The position numbers were made by a program, and so were the translations under genes. A stretch of DNA of 10,245 bases from Bacteroidota bacterium (GTDB taxonomy: Bacteria; Bacteroidota; Bacteroidia; Chitinophagales; Chitinophagaceae): the NCBI GenBank assembly GCA_023423015.1, contig JAFAGE010000021.1, forward strand, positions 1 to 10,245. Direction: 5' to 3'. Numbering within the stretch: the stretch's first letter is position 1; each line of letters opens with the position of its first letter. The notes beneath the pieces were generated by a model. It saw only the letters and a list, made by a program, of their open reading frames with translations. It was not told the DNA's origin and searched no databases. Positions 1-7,109 of the stretch are shown here, one piece after another.

Positions 1-56
1 TCACCTTTCACCTTTCACCTTTCACCTTTCACCTCTCACTCCTCACGTCTGCCATT
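1..56 (+). repeat. Heptamer array A (TCACCTT-type), left arm of the inverted repeat
   Basis: Seven 7-bp units in register: TCACCTT four times (1-28), TCACCTC, TCACTCC, TCACGTC, then the end motif TGCCATT (50-56). It abuts and by two bases overlaps the permease stop codon (TAA at 55-57 on the minus strand). It is cut by the window edge, so more units may follow to the left. Its reverse complement matches 1353-1408 at 51 of 56 positions without gaps. Confidence 0.93.
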
Positions 57-1335
57 ATTCATAACGCAAAGCCTCAATTGGATTAAGCCGCGAGGCTTTA
101 TAAGCGGGATATAATCCTGCGAGGAGGCCTACGAGTGAGCAGATTATAATTCCCAGAAACATCCAGCTCCAGGGCACTACAAATCCCGTATTGAGGAACA
201 ACGAAAATCCATTACCGACAATTACTCCGAGTACAACACCAAACAGCGCACCCATAAGGCTGATGATAATTGCTTCAAACAAGAATTGCATTCGCACGTT
301 AGACTGCTTTCCCCCGATTGCTTTCACCAACCCCACTTCCTTCGTGCGCTCTGTTACCGCTACCAGCATGATGTTCATCAAACCAATTGCAGCTCCGGTA
401 AGAGTAATCAAACCGATTATCAAGGCGGCACCTGTAAGTAAAGCAAGCTGACCAAGCAGCATTTCTACAAAACTGTCGCTTTTATCGATGATAAAATTTT
501 CCTGCTCTGTGGTCGTCATTTTCCTGATCGACCGAAAATTAGCCGTTGCTTCGCCTATAGCAGCATCCATGTACCGGATGTCGTTCACCTTTACCTGGAT
601 GTTGAACGATGCGTTCGTATTTGAATTGAAAAAGCGCTGTACGTTGCGATAGGAAGTTATAATCACATTATCCCAGCTAAAGCCAAGAGACGATCCCTTT
701 TGCCCCAGGATTCCCACCACCCGAAACGGAATATTGTTTACGCGGATGATCTGCTCCAATGGCTTCTCCATATTGCCATCGAACAATTTCTTCGCAATGT
801 CTGAACCAATGAGGCACACGTTTCGTCCCGAACTTATATCGAGATCATTAAGCGAACGGCCGTATGCAATGGTAAAACCATTCTGGTCTACATAGTTCTC
901 GTCACTGCCATAAACTCTTACAGTAGGATTCGTCTTTTTATTGGAGTAAGAAACCGTGGCGTCGCGGGATCCGAAAAGACTCAGACACACTGTTGCAGGA
1001 AAGTCGTACGATTCTTTAAACAACTCTGCTTCCTGGCGGGTGATTGGTTTTCCGGAATTAGATTTTCTTTCTTTGCGCTCGCCTTTCTGCTCTTTTTTAA
1101 CCTCACCGCCACCTCCTCCGAAGTTCATTCTTGGTTCGCGATAACGAATCGTGAAACCCGTGGCACCCATCGACGAAAAACTTTCCATAAACTTCTGCTG
1201 CATTGCAGTGATGGCTGTTTTAATTCCAACCAGCGCCATTATCCCAAAAGCTATGATGGCTACGGTAAGTCCGGTGCGAAGCTTGTTGCCTCTCACCGTG
1301 CGAAACGCCAAAAGAAAGGTGTCTTTGGTAGACAT
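55..1335 (-). CDS. ABC transporter permease, MacB/FtsX-like
   Basis: Predicted inner-membrane permease (426 aa from ATG 1335) of the MacB/LolE/FtsX type, whose partners are a MacB-like ATPase and often an efflux adaptor; such systems move peptides, lipoproteins or drugs, or transmit force. Seen: one N-terminal membrane helix (about 21-43), a large extracytoplasmic domain (about 60-285), then three helices (about 296-325, 352-376, 391-411). The signature NIMLVAVTERTKEVGLVKAIG (321-341) and the C-terminus GLYPAYKASRLNPIEALRYE are typical. A Gly5 run followed by a Lys/Glu-rich stretch (72-97) interrupts the extracytoplasmic domain. The frame stays open upstream to ATG 1416, but those 27 codons are translated heptamer repeat, so I reject that start. 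No ATPase gene is in view; it may lie past the left edge. Substrate unknown. Confidence 0.9.
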   Translation of the reverse strand: MSTKDTFLLAFRTVRGNKLRTGLTVAIIAFGIMALVGIKTAITAMQQKFMESFSSMGATGFTIRYREPRMNFGGGGGEVKKEQKGERKERKSNSGKPITRQEAELFKESYDFPATVCLSLFGSRDATVSYSNKKTNPTVRVYGSDENYVDQNGFTIAYGRSLNDLDISSGRNVCLIGSDIAKKLFDGNMEKPLEQIIRVNNIPFRVVGILGQKGSSLGFSWDNVIITSYRNVQRFFNSNTNASFNIQVKVNDIRYMDAAIGEATANFRSIRKMTTTEQENFIIDKSDSFVEMLLGQLALLTGAALIIGLITLTGAAIGLMNIMLVAVTERTKEVGLVKAIGGKQSNVRMQFLFEAIIISLMGALFGVVLGVIVGNGFSLFLNTGFVVPWSWMFLGIIICSLVGLLAGLYPAYKASRLNPIEALRYE

Positions 1336-1339
1336 AGAT

Positions 1340-1347
1340 GCAAGGTA
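1340..1347 (-). promoter_or_regulatory. Possible Bacteroidota-type -7 promoter element for the permease gene
   Basis: On the minus strand TACCTTGC ends four bases before the permease ATG at 1335. It resembles the Bacteroidota -7 consensus TAnnTTTG with one T missing, in the place where short-leader genes of this group usually carry it. No TTG-type -33 element is seen; that region falls within the heptamer array at 1353-1408. If real, it gives a nearly leaderless transcript and makes the permease independent of the nuo operon. Weak, single-motif evidence. Confidence 0.35.
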
Positions 1348-1352
1348 GGGAA

Positions 1353-1415
1353 AATGGCAGACGTGAGACGTGAGAGGTGAGAGGTGAAAGGTGAGAGGTG
1401 AGAGGTGAAGTTCCA
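1353..1415 (-). repeat. Heptamer array B, right arm of the inverted repeat
   Basis: Read on the minus strand, the anchor TGGAACT (1415-1409) is followed by seven units (TCACCTC, TCACCTC, TCACCTT, TCACCTC, TCACCTC, TCACGTC, TCACGTC) and the end motif TGCCATT (1359-1353). It lies 17 bp upstream of the permease start. It has the same unit number and the same end as array A but the opposite orientation. When read as protein it produces the spurious N-terminus discussed for the permease. Confidence 0.93.
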
Positions 1416-1458
1416 ATGTTACGAAGGGCGGAGAGTCTGACCTGGAACTTCTCTCCGC
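1407..1458 (-). terminator. Possible hairpin structure in the nuo operon 3' region
   Basis: Two perfect inverted repeats overlap here: a 9-bp pair (1407-1415 with 1443-1451, GAAGTTCCA) with a 27-base loop, and an 8-bp GC-richer pair (1428-1435 with 1451-1458, GCGGAGAG) with a 15-base loop. The first can be prolonged imperfectly by the facing arrays B and C. Both would form in a transcript leaving nuoN and could end or stabilise it. There is no U-run after either stem, so this is not a standard intrinsic terminator. Treat it as a candidate. Confidence 0.35.
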
Positions 1459-1496
1459 TCACCGTTCACCGCTCACCTCCTATCTGCCTTCTGCCT
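1443..1496 (+). repeat. Heptamer array C, degenerate copy abutting nuoN
   Basis: The anchor TGGAACT (1443-1449) is followed by two extra bases, then TCTCCGC, TCACCGT, TCACCGC, TCACCTC (1452-1479), a 3-bp spacer and two TCTGCCT units (1483-1496). The last unit overlaps the nuoN stop codon (TAG, 1495-1497 on the minus strand). It has the same orientation as array A and the same relation to the preceding gene: the TGCC end points at the stop codon. It is clearly a diverged member of the same family as B, facing it across a 27-bp spacer (1416-1442). Confidence 0.85.
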
Positions 1497-2874
1497 AAAA
1501 GAAAAAGTACATCTTCTCAATCAGCCAATGCGGGAACAGGCCCAGGAGAATTACACCGGCTGCAGCAATTCCAAGCATGAGTTTGAAACCAGGTCCTGTT
1601 TGAATTTCCTGCTTTTCTCCTTCTTTGAAATACATAGCCTGGATAACGCGGAAGTAGTAATAAACGCTGATCGCCGCACAGAGTACGCCCACAACCACAA
1701 GCCAGAATAACTTACCCGTGTTCAGCACCGCACTAAGCATGTAGAATTTGGCCATAAAGCCCGCTGTAGCGGGAATACCTGCAAGTGAAAGAAAGAATAT
1801 CGTATTCGCAGCCGCAAGAGCGGGATGGTGTTTACCCATTCCGTTGTAACCGTCGTAGGTGTAATCTTTCATGCGAATCAATATCGCAAAAGCGCCAATA
1901 GTCGAAAGGCAATATGCCGCAGCGTAGTAAATAATTCCTTCCAACGCAATTGTGTTCAATGCCACAATCGCCATCATCATAAAGCCCGCCTGTGCAATGC
2001 TGGAATAAGCCAGCATTCTTTTCACACTTTGCTGGAATACTGCAGTGATATTTCCGATGAATAGCGTTGCTGCCGTAATGATGGCAATGATCGTTTGCCA
2101 TTGTGCCTGCATGTCGGCGAATGCTCCACGGAACAAACGGATGAATGCTATGAACCCAGCCACTTTAACGATGGTGGCCATGAATGAAGTAAATACTGTG
2201 GGGGCGCCGTCGTACACATCAGGTGTCCAGAAATGAAATGGTGCGGCCGACACCTTGAATGCCATAGAAAAAGTAAGCAACAGGAATCCTGCGGATATCA
2301 GGGGAGTCATTGTTTCATTGCCTTTGCTGATAACGCCCAGGTCGAAACTTCCCTTTGCTCCATAAACAAGGGCTATACCCATCAGCATGAGCCCTGTTGA
2401 AAATGAACCCATGAGAAAGTATTTGAGCGAAGCTTCGTTGCTTTTTAAATTTCGTTTATCAGAGCCGGTTAAAATGTAAAGAGGAATAGAGATGATCTCG
2501 ATGCCAAGGAACAACATCAGCAGGTTGGTAAATGAAGCAGCAATAACCACACCGGTCATAATGAAAAACAGCAAGGCATAATAATCTGCTACGTCCAGTC
2601 CAACGTTATTAATATCCCTTCCGGATAACAGGAAGAACAGCAACACGCCCGAAAATGCAACCGCATTGAAGAGCAATGCGAAGTTGTCGAACACCAGCAT
2701 GCTGCTGACATCAAATTTGAACAGGGTAGTGCCTTCTATTTCAAGTATTGTTACCAAAAGCAGCACCGACATTCCTGTGATGGCTACCGCACGAACGGTT
2801 TCCGTTCTCTTCAGGAATATCCCACTGAACATCATGATCACGCCCCATATGGGAGACAGTACAAGTGCATTCAT
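1495..2874 (-). CDS. nuoN: NADH-quinone oxidoreductase subunit N
   Basis: Antiporter-like proton pump nearest the quinone module (ND2 family, 459 aa; E. coli 485). Visible residues: Glu126 in LFLGIEIISIPLYIL (TM5), Lys207 in MAFKVSAAPFHFWTPDVY (TM7), Lys237 in ATIVKVAGF (TM8) and Lys376 in GIPATAGFMAKFYML (TM12), matching E. coli Glu133, Lys217, Lys247 and Lys395. ATG at 2874 lies 8 bp after the nuoM TAG. It is the last gene of the operon in this window. Its own TAG (1495-1497) overlaps the end of a 7-bp repeat array, so the 3' untranslated part of the operon transcript begins in repeat DNA. No other gene follows for 159 bp. Confidence 0.98.
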   Translation of the reverse strand: MNALVLSPIWGVIMMFSGIFLKRTETVRAVAITGMSVLLLVTILEIEGTTLFKFDVSSMLVFDNFALLFNAVAFSGVLLFFLLSGRDINNVGLDVADYYALLFFIMTGVVIAASFTNLLMLFLGIEIISIPLYILTGSDKRNLKSNEASLKYFLMGSFSTGLMLMGIALVYGAKGSFDLGVISKGNETMTPLISAGFLLLTFSMAFKVSAAPFHFWTPDVYDGAPTVFTSFMATIVKVAGFIAFIRLFRGAFADMQAQWQTIIAIITAATLFIGNITAVFQQSVKRMLAYSSIAQAGFMMMAIVALNTIALEGIIYYAAAYCLSTIGAFAILIRMKDYTYDGYNGMGKHHPALAAANTIFFLSLAGIPATAGFMAKFYMLSAVLNTGKLFWLVVVGVLCAAISVYYYFRVIQAMYFKEGEKQEIQTGPGFKLMLGIAAAGVILLGLFPHWLIEKMYFFF

Positions 2875-2882
2875 AATTTTCT

Positions 2883-4349
2883 CTATGGATGTTTTGTGAT
2901 CATCCGTGATAATATCGAGTCAACTGTTGATTGAGTAATGTCGAGCATTGGTTTCGGATACACGCCAATGGCAATAATCAGTACCACCAATAACGAAAGC
3001 ACAAGCGTTTCATTAATCCTGATCTCGCGTCCGTTGGCGGTAACGCTACTTGTATTTCCGAACAGCACCTTCTGCAACATATTCAGTGTGTACACGGCTG
3101 AAAGGATGATGGTAACAATTGCAGCTACCGTAAATATTTTGTTGTAATCCGATACAGTGGAATTGAAGAGGCCGCTGAACATCAGGAATTCACCGATAAA
3201 GGCATTGGTGAGCGGCAATGCAACATTTGCCAGGGCCACGATTACGAGCAATATCGCCAATGCAGGTGCTTTTTGTGCAATGCCTCCCAGCTCCGACATT
3301 TTTCGGGTGCCAAATTGTGATTCGATGAGATGCACCACGATCCATAACCCGATTATGTTGATGCCGTGGTTAAACATCTGTATCATCACTCCCTGCATGC
3401 TCATGTCGTTCGTTGCGAATATTGCCATGCACATCAGGCCGATATGCGCGATCGACGAGTACGCGATCAGGCGTTTCAGATCATCCTGCTTTAATGCGAC
3501 TAGCGAAGCGTAGATCATACCTATTACTGCCAGGGTGGAAACAGTATCGCCCCAGGCCCAGGAACCAGCAGGAATAACCGGAACAAGCCAGCGAATTACG
3601 CCGAAAACGCCCATCTTAACCATCACCCCGCTTAGTATCATTGTGACCGCAGTGGGTGATTGTTCGTAGGTATCCGGCTGCCAGGTGTGCAGGGGAAATA
3701 TCGGCATCTTAACAGCGAAAGCAACAAACATCACCCAGAACATCCAGATCTGCTCAGCTGTTGAAAGTTTGATATTGTAGAACGATTCGATGGCAAACGA
3801 CTGATCGGGAGTTCTGAAATACAGGTAGATAATACCGAGCAGCATGAACAGCGAACCAAGGAAAGTATAAATGAAGAATTTAAATGTAACTGGTATTCTG
3901 CGCTCTCCCCCCCACTGCGAACACAGGAAGTATGCTGGAATTAATGCAAGCTCCCAGAAGAAATAAAATAGAAGAGCATCGTAAGCAAGAAACACCCCCA
4001 TCAAACCTGCCTGCGACAGCAGCATCAATGCAAAGAAATTATGTCCGTTCGAATAGCGCTGGTTCCATGTTGAAATAAATACCGCAGGAAACGCTACTCC
4101 CGTGAGCAGGCACAGAAGTTTACCCATGCCGTCGAGCTTCACATAAAAGTTGCTGCCGAGCAAAGGCATCCAATCGGTATTCACCACCAGTTCTGCACTG
4201 TTCGGATTAATGCTCACCCCGGCAATGCTTATGCCCAGCGTAACCAGCGACGTGAGCAATGCAATTGTCCTGGCCACGCCTTCCTTCCCCGTAAAGAAGG
4301 TGAGAATGCCGGCAACTAAAGGAACGAGTATGAGTAAAACAGAGATCAT
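2883..4349 (-). CDS. nuoM: NADH-quinone oxidoreductase subunit M
   Basis: Middle antiporter-like proton pump (ND4 family, 488 aa). The residues expected for pumping are all present: Glu133 in LFYFFWELALIPAYFL (TM5), Lys214 in AFAVKMPIFPLHTWQPD (TM7), Lys245 in ILSGVMVKMGVFGVIRW (TM8) and Glu387 in ALPLTNAFIGEFLMF (TM12). Their spacings are identical to those of E. coli NuoM (Glu144, Lys234, Lys265, Glu407). The glutamate at TM12, rather than lysine, separates NuoM from NuoL and NuoN. Start is ATG at 4349, three bases after the nuoL TAA, in the same reading frame. A run of seven G on the coding strand (3907-3913) encodes Trp146-Gly-Gly. Confidence 0.98.
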   Translation of the reverse strand: MISVLLILVPLVAGILTFFTGKEGVARTIALLTSLVTLGISIAGVSINPNSAELVVNTDWMPLLGSNFYVKLDGMGKLLCLLTGVAFPAVFISTWNQRYSNGHNFFALMLLSQAGLMGVFLAYDALLFYFFWELALIPAYFLCSQWGGERRIPVTFKFFIYTFLGSLFMLLGIIYLYFRTPDQSFAIESFYNIKLSTAEQIWMFWVMFVAFAVKMPIFPLHTWQPDTYEQSPTAVTMILSGVMVKMGVFGVIRWLVPVIPAGSWAWGDTVSTLAVIGMIYASLVALKQDDLKRLIAYSSIAHIGLMCMAIFATNDMSMQGVMIQMFNHGINIIGLWIVVHLIESQFGTRKMSELGGIAQKAPALAILLVIVALANVALPLTNAFIGEFLMFSGLFNSTVSDYNKIFTVAAIVTIILSAVYTLNMLQKVLFGNTSSVTANGREIRINETLVLSLLVVLIIAIGVYPKPMLDITQSTVDSILSRMITKHP

Positions 4350-4352
4350 CTA

Positions 4353-6251
4353 TTATTTTTTTATAAAGAACTGCACAACAAAAAACACGAGCATACCCAG
4401 CACCATCAGCAATACATAATTGCCAACCTGTCCGCTCTGCACCCATCTCATCTGCCTGCTGCCATATTGCACCAGTCTACCTGTGCCATTCACGATCCAG
4501 TCTATCACGCCTTTCTCAATCTGCTGGTTGAAGAACCTTGCAGCTGCATTAAGCGGGTTCACTATTATTTTGTCGTATAGTTCATCTACGTACCATTTAT
4601 TTTCCAGCACTTTCGCAAAACCTTTGGATTCTGCAAGGTCAGGCTTCCTGCTGTACCTCGTCCACGCAATTAAGGCTGCAATCAATGCTCCCGCAACGGA
4701 AACACCCATCAGGATCCACTCTGTTGCATGATCTGCATGATGTGCTTCATGAAGTTCATTCGACCGTGCAAAGATTGGTTCAAGAAAATCTGCCAGCCTG
4801 TGTGCCTCCGGCATAATCACGGCCGGAATTCCTACCCAACCTCCAACGATAGATAAGATTGCAAGAACGATGAGTGGAATTGTCATTGCAGCAGGACTTT
4901 CATGCAGGTGATGATGTTGTTCTTCTGTGCCGCGAAATTTTCCAAGAAAGGTGGTGCCATACAAACGGAACATGTACCACGCGGTCATGAATGCGCCGAT
5001 AACACCGATCGCCCAATAAATTTTATTTACCGACCAGGCCGCTGCGAGTATTTCATCTTTGGAAAAGAATCCCGCAAATGGCGGAATACCTGCTATAGCA
5101 ATGCAGCCGATAAGGAAAGTAATATGCGTTACCGGTAATTTCTTTTTCAACCCACCCATGTTTCGGATATCCTGTTCGTGATGCATCGCATGAATTACCG
5201 AACCCGCACCAAGGAACAACAGCGCTTTGAAGAACGCATGTGTCATTACATGGAAAACGGCACCGGTGTATGCGCCAGCACCGAGACCAATAAACATATA
5301 TCCCAGCTGGCTTACCGTGGAGTAAGCAAGCACTTTTTTGATATCATTCTGTTTAAGTGCAATCGTTGCTGCAAGAATTGCCGTAATTAGACCAATTATC
5401 GCTACTACAGTCTGCGACACAGGTGCCAACGTATAAAGCACGTTGCTTCGCGCGATCATATAGATACCCGCAGTTACCATGGTTGCAGCATGGATGAGGG
5501 CAGATACCGGTGTGGGACCAGCCATCGCATCGGGCAGCCATGTATAGAGAGGAACCTGTGCAGATTTACCGGTTGCTCCTAAGAAGAGCAGCAGTGTAAT
5601 TCCCGTAAGTGCTACCGAGCCCATCGACATTTCGGAGGCCTGGGTAAATACTTCGGTGAAGGTTAATGAACCGAATAACTGGATGATCCAGAATATTGCG
5701 AGCAGAAAACCAGCATCGCCAATACGGTTCATTACAAAAGCCTTCTTTGCTGCTCGATTATAAGAATCATTCTTGAACCAATAACCGATAAGCAGGTATG
5801 AACAAAGTCCAACACCTTCCCATCCGATGAACATGATCAGGAAGTTCGCGCCAAGAACGAGCAACAGCATCGAAAACACGAACAGGTTGAGATAAGCGAA
5901 GTACCGTGCAAAATGGTCTTTACGCTCTTCGTGCATGTACGATGTAGAGTAAACGTGGATCAGGAAGCCGACTCCTGTAATGATCAGGAGAAATATAGAT
6001 GAAAGCTGGTCGACCTGGAACTCAAAAGGAATTACCAGTTTACCAACTTCGATGAAGTTAAATAATACCGCATTGTGGATGTTGCCGCTACGCACATCAT
6101 TAAATAAAAGGAAGGAAGCAACAAACGAAGCCAGGATCACACCACTTCCGATAATACCTGAAGCTCCTTTTGATAGTTGATTTCTGAACAAGCCGTTCAC
6201 AATAAAACCAACCAGGGGAAACAAAGGAACCAGGTAAACTAATTGATTCAT
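4353..6251 (-). CDS. nuoL: NADH-quinone oxidoreductase subunit L
   Basis: Largest antiporter-like pump (ND5 family, 632 aa), at the far end of the membrane arm. Key residues sit at nearly the same numbers as in E. coli: Glu145 in MFIGWEGVGLCSYLLIGYW (TM5), Lys229 in FLGATGKSAQVPLYTWLPDA (TM7), His254 in ALIHAATMVTAGIYM (TM8) and Lys398 in GIPPFAGFFSKDEIL (TM12). The long lateral helix that runs along NuoM and NuoN is represented by the amphipathic C-terminal region after about residue 550, followed by a final hydrophobic segment at 611-629. Two histidine-rich patches (446-450 and 501-508) lie in the polar region before that helix. The stop TAA is followed by an in-frame TAG and then directly by the nuoM ATG. 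Confidence 0.98.
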   Translation of the reverse strand: MNQLVYLVPLFPLVGFIVNGLFRNQLSKGASGIIGSGVILASFVASFLLFNDVRSGNIHNAVLFNFIEVGKLVIPFEFQVDQLSSIFLLIITGVGFLIHVYSTSYMHEERKDHFARYFAYLNLFVFSMLLLVLGANFLIMFIGWEGVGLCSYLLIGYWFKNDSYNRAAKKAFVMNRIGDAGFLLAIFWIIQLFGSLTFTEVFTQASEMSMGSVALTGITLLLFLGATGKSAQVPLYTWLPDAMAGPTPVSALIHAATMVTAGIYMIARSNVLYTLAPVSQTVVAIIGLITAILAATIALKQNDIKKVLAYSTVSQLGYMFIGLGAGAYTGAVFHVMTHAFFKALLFLGAGSVIHAMHHEQDIRNMGGLKKKLPVTHITFLIGCIAIAGIPPFAGFFSKDEILAAAWSVNKIYWAIGVIGAFMTAWYMFRLYGTTFLGKFRGTEEQHHHLHESPAAMTIPLIVLAILSIVGGWVGIPAVIMPEAHRLADFLEPIFARSNELHEAHHADHATEWILMGVSVAGALIAALIAWTRYSRKPDLAESKGFAKVLENKWYVDELYDKIIVNPLNAAARFFNQQIEKGVIDWIVNGTGRLVQYGSRQMRWVQSGQVGNYVLLMVLGMLVFFVVQFFIKK

Positions 6252-6266
6252 CCGATGAATTAGATT

Positions 6267-6596
6267 TTAATGTTTGAGCCTGTTAAGGAAGTTTATGTCA
6301 ACCGAATGAACGTTCCTGAACATCATAACGATGATGGCCAAACCCACGCTTACTTCTGCTGCAGCCACTACCATTATAAAGAATACGAATAATTGTCCGT
6401 CGATACCCGCGTTTGCGTTAGCTGCAACTCCACTCTGGTGATGCATTTTTGAAAATGCCACGAGCAAAAGATTGGTAGCATTTAACATCAGCTCGATGCA
6501 CATAAACACAATAATCGCATTGCGCCGGATCAGCACACCCGCTATCCCGATGCAAAAAAGCGCCACTGCTAAAAATATATATCGTTCTATCGGCAT
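6267..6596 (-). CDS. nuoK: NADH-quinone oxidoreductase subunit K
   Basis: Small ND4L/MrpC-like subunit (109 aa) with three transmembrane helices. It carries the two membrane-buried glutamates of the central proton axis: Glu35 in [18 protein letters not shown] and Glu81 in [14 protein letters not shown]. In E. coli they are Glu36 and Glu72, so the loop between helices 2 and 3 is about ten residues longer here ([18 protein letters not shown]). Start is ATG at 6596; the sequence [17 protein letters not shown] fits the family N-terminus. It lies 11 bp after nuoJ and 15 bp before nuoL. No Shine-Dalgarno sequence is obvious, as for its neighbours. Confidence 0.97.
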   Translation of the reverse strand: MPIERYIFLAVALFCIGIAGVLIRRNAIIVFMCIELMLNATNLLLVAFSKMHHQSGVAANANAGIDGQLFVFFIMVVAAAEVSVGLAIIVMMFRNVHSVDINFLNRLKH

Positions 6597-6607
6597 AATG
6601 CTGATTG

Positions 6608-7105
6608 TTATTTTTTACCAATTACTACAGCTCCCACCATAGCACTGAGAAAAAGAATACTACTGATTTCGAAGGGTACTACATAGTCGGTGAACAATAC
6701 CTGGCCGAGATTTTTAATCAACCCGATGTCGCCGGTGTTTAACTGCGCCGCCATGCCTGTTACTTCTGCTTTCTTCAATGCTGCTACCATAACCAGCAGC
6801 AGGCATCCGCCCGCTACCATGCCGGCGATTCGCAGCCATTTATTTTTTTGCGGCTCCGAATCTGAGTTGAGATTCATGAGCATGATCACGAACAGGAACA
6901 ACACCATGATGGCTCCTGCATACACGATCAGGTTCACAATTCCGAGAAATTGTGCGTTCATGATGATGTAGTGACCTGAAATAGCAAAAAATGTAACGAT
7001 CAGCCACAGCACACTGTGCACAGGGTTTTTGCTTAGCACCACCATGATGGCACTGCCAATTGCAATTGCGCTGAGTGAATAAAATAATATATCAGAAATG
7101 CTCAT
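6608..7105 (-). CDS. nuoJ: NADH-quinone oxidoreductase subunit J
   Basis: ND6-family membrane subunit (165 aa) between the quinone module and the antiporter-like pumps. It has about five transmembrane segments. The third contains [20 protein letters not shown], the most conserved stretch of the family, where a helix bulge around the Tyr-Ala-Gly is thought to open and close the proton path. The reading frame extends 23 codons further upstream to 7174, but that extension (MRRQQETGQKMQRARKRHQP) is only an out-of-frame reading of the nuoI tail. The ATG at 7105, four bases after the nuoI TGA, gives the normal N-terminus [12 protein letters not shown]. It ends with TAA at 6608-6610, 11 bp before nuoK. 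Overall sequence is weakly conserved in this family, so the call rests on the TM3 motif plus position. Confidence 0.96.
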   Translation of the reverse strand: MSISDILFYSLSAIAIGSAIMVVLSKNPVHSVLWLIVTFFAISGHYIIMNAQFLGIVNLIVYAGAIMVLFLFVIMLMNLNSDSEPQKNKWLRIAGMVAGGCLLLVMVAALKKAEVTGMAAQLNTGDIGLIKNLGQVLFTDYVVPFEISSILFLSAMVGAVVIGKK

Positions 7106-7109
7106 AAGA

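Larger units (their letters stand above)
1336..1494. other. Intergenic region between nuoN and the permease gene
   Basis: These 159 bp hold, from nuoN outward, array C, a 27-bp spacer, array B and the putative permease promoter. I see no credible coding sequence: short frames across it (for example through 1462 or 1580) are repeat translations or continuations of antisense frames. It is the only gap in the window longer than 35 bp. Confidence 0.85.

Noticed and set aside
1..56. CRISPR array
   Set aside because: The units are 7 bp and contiguous with no spacers, and no cas genes are in view.
1220..1462. Minus-strand 80-codon frame starting in the repeats
   Set aside because: It is a different-frame reading of arrays B/C and the permease start, with a repeat-derived LTSHLSPLTSH sequence and no independent support.
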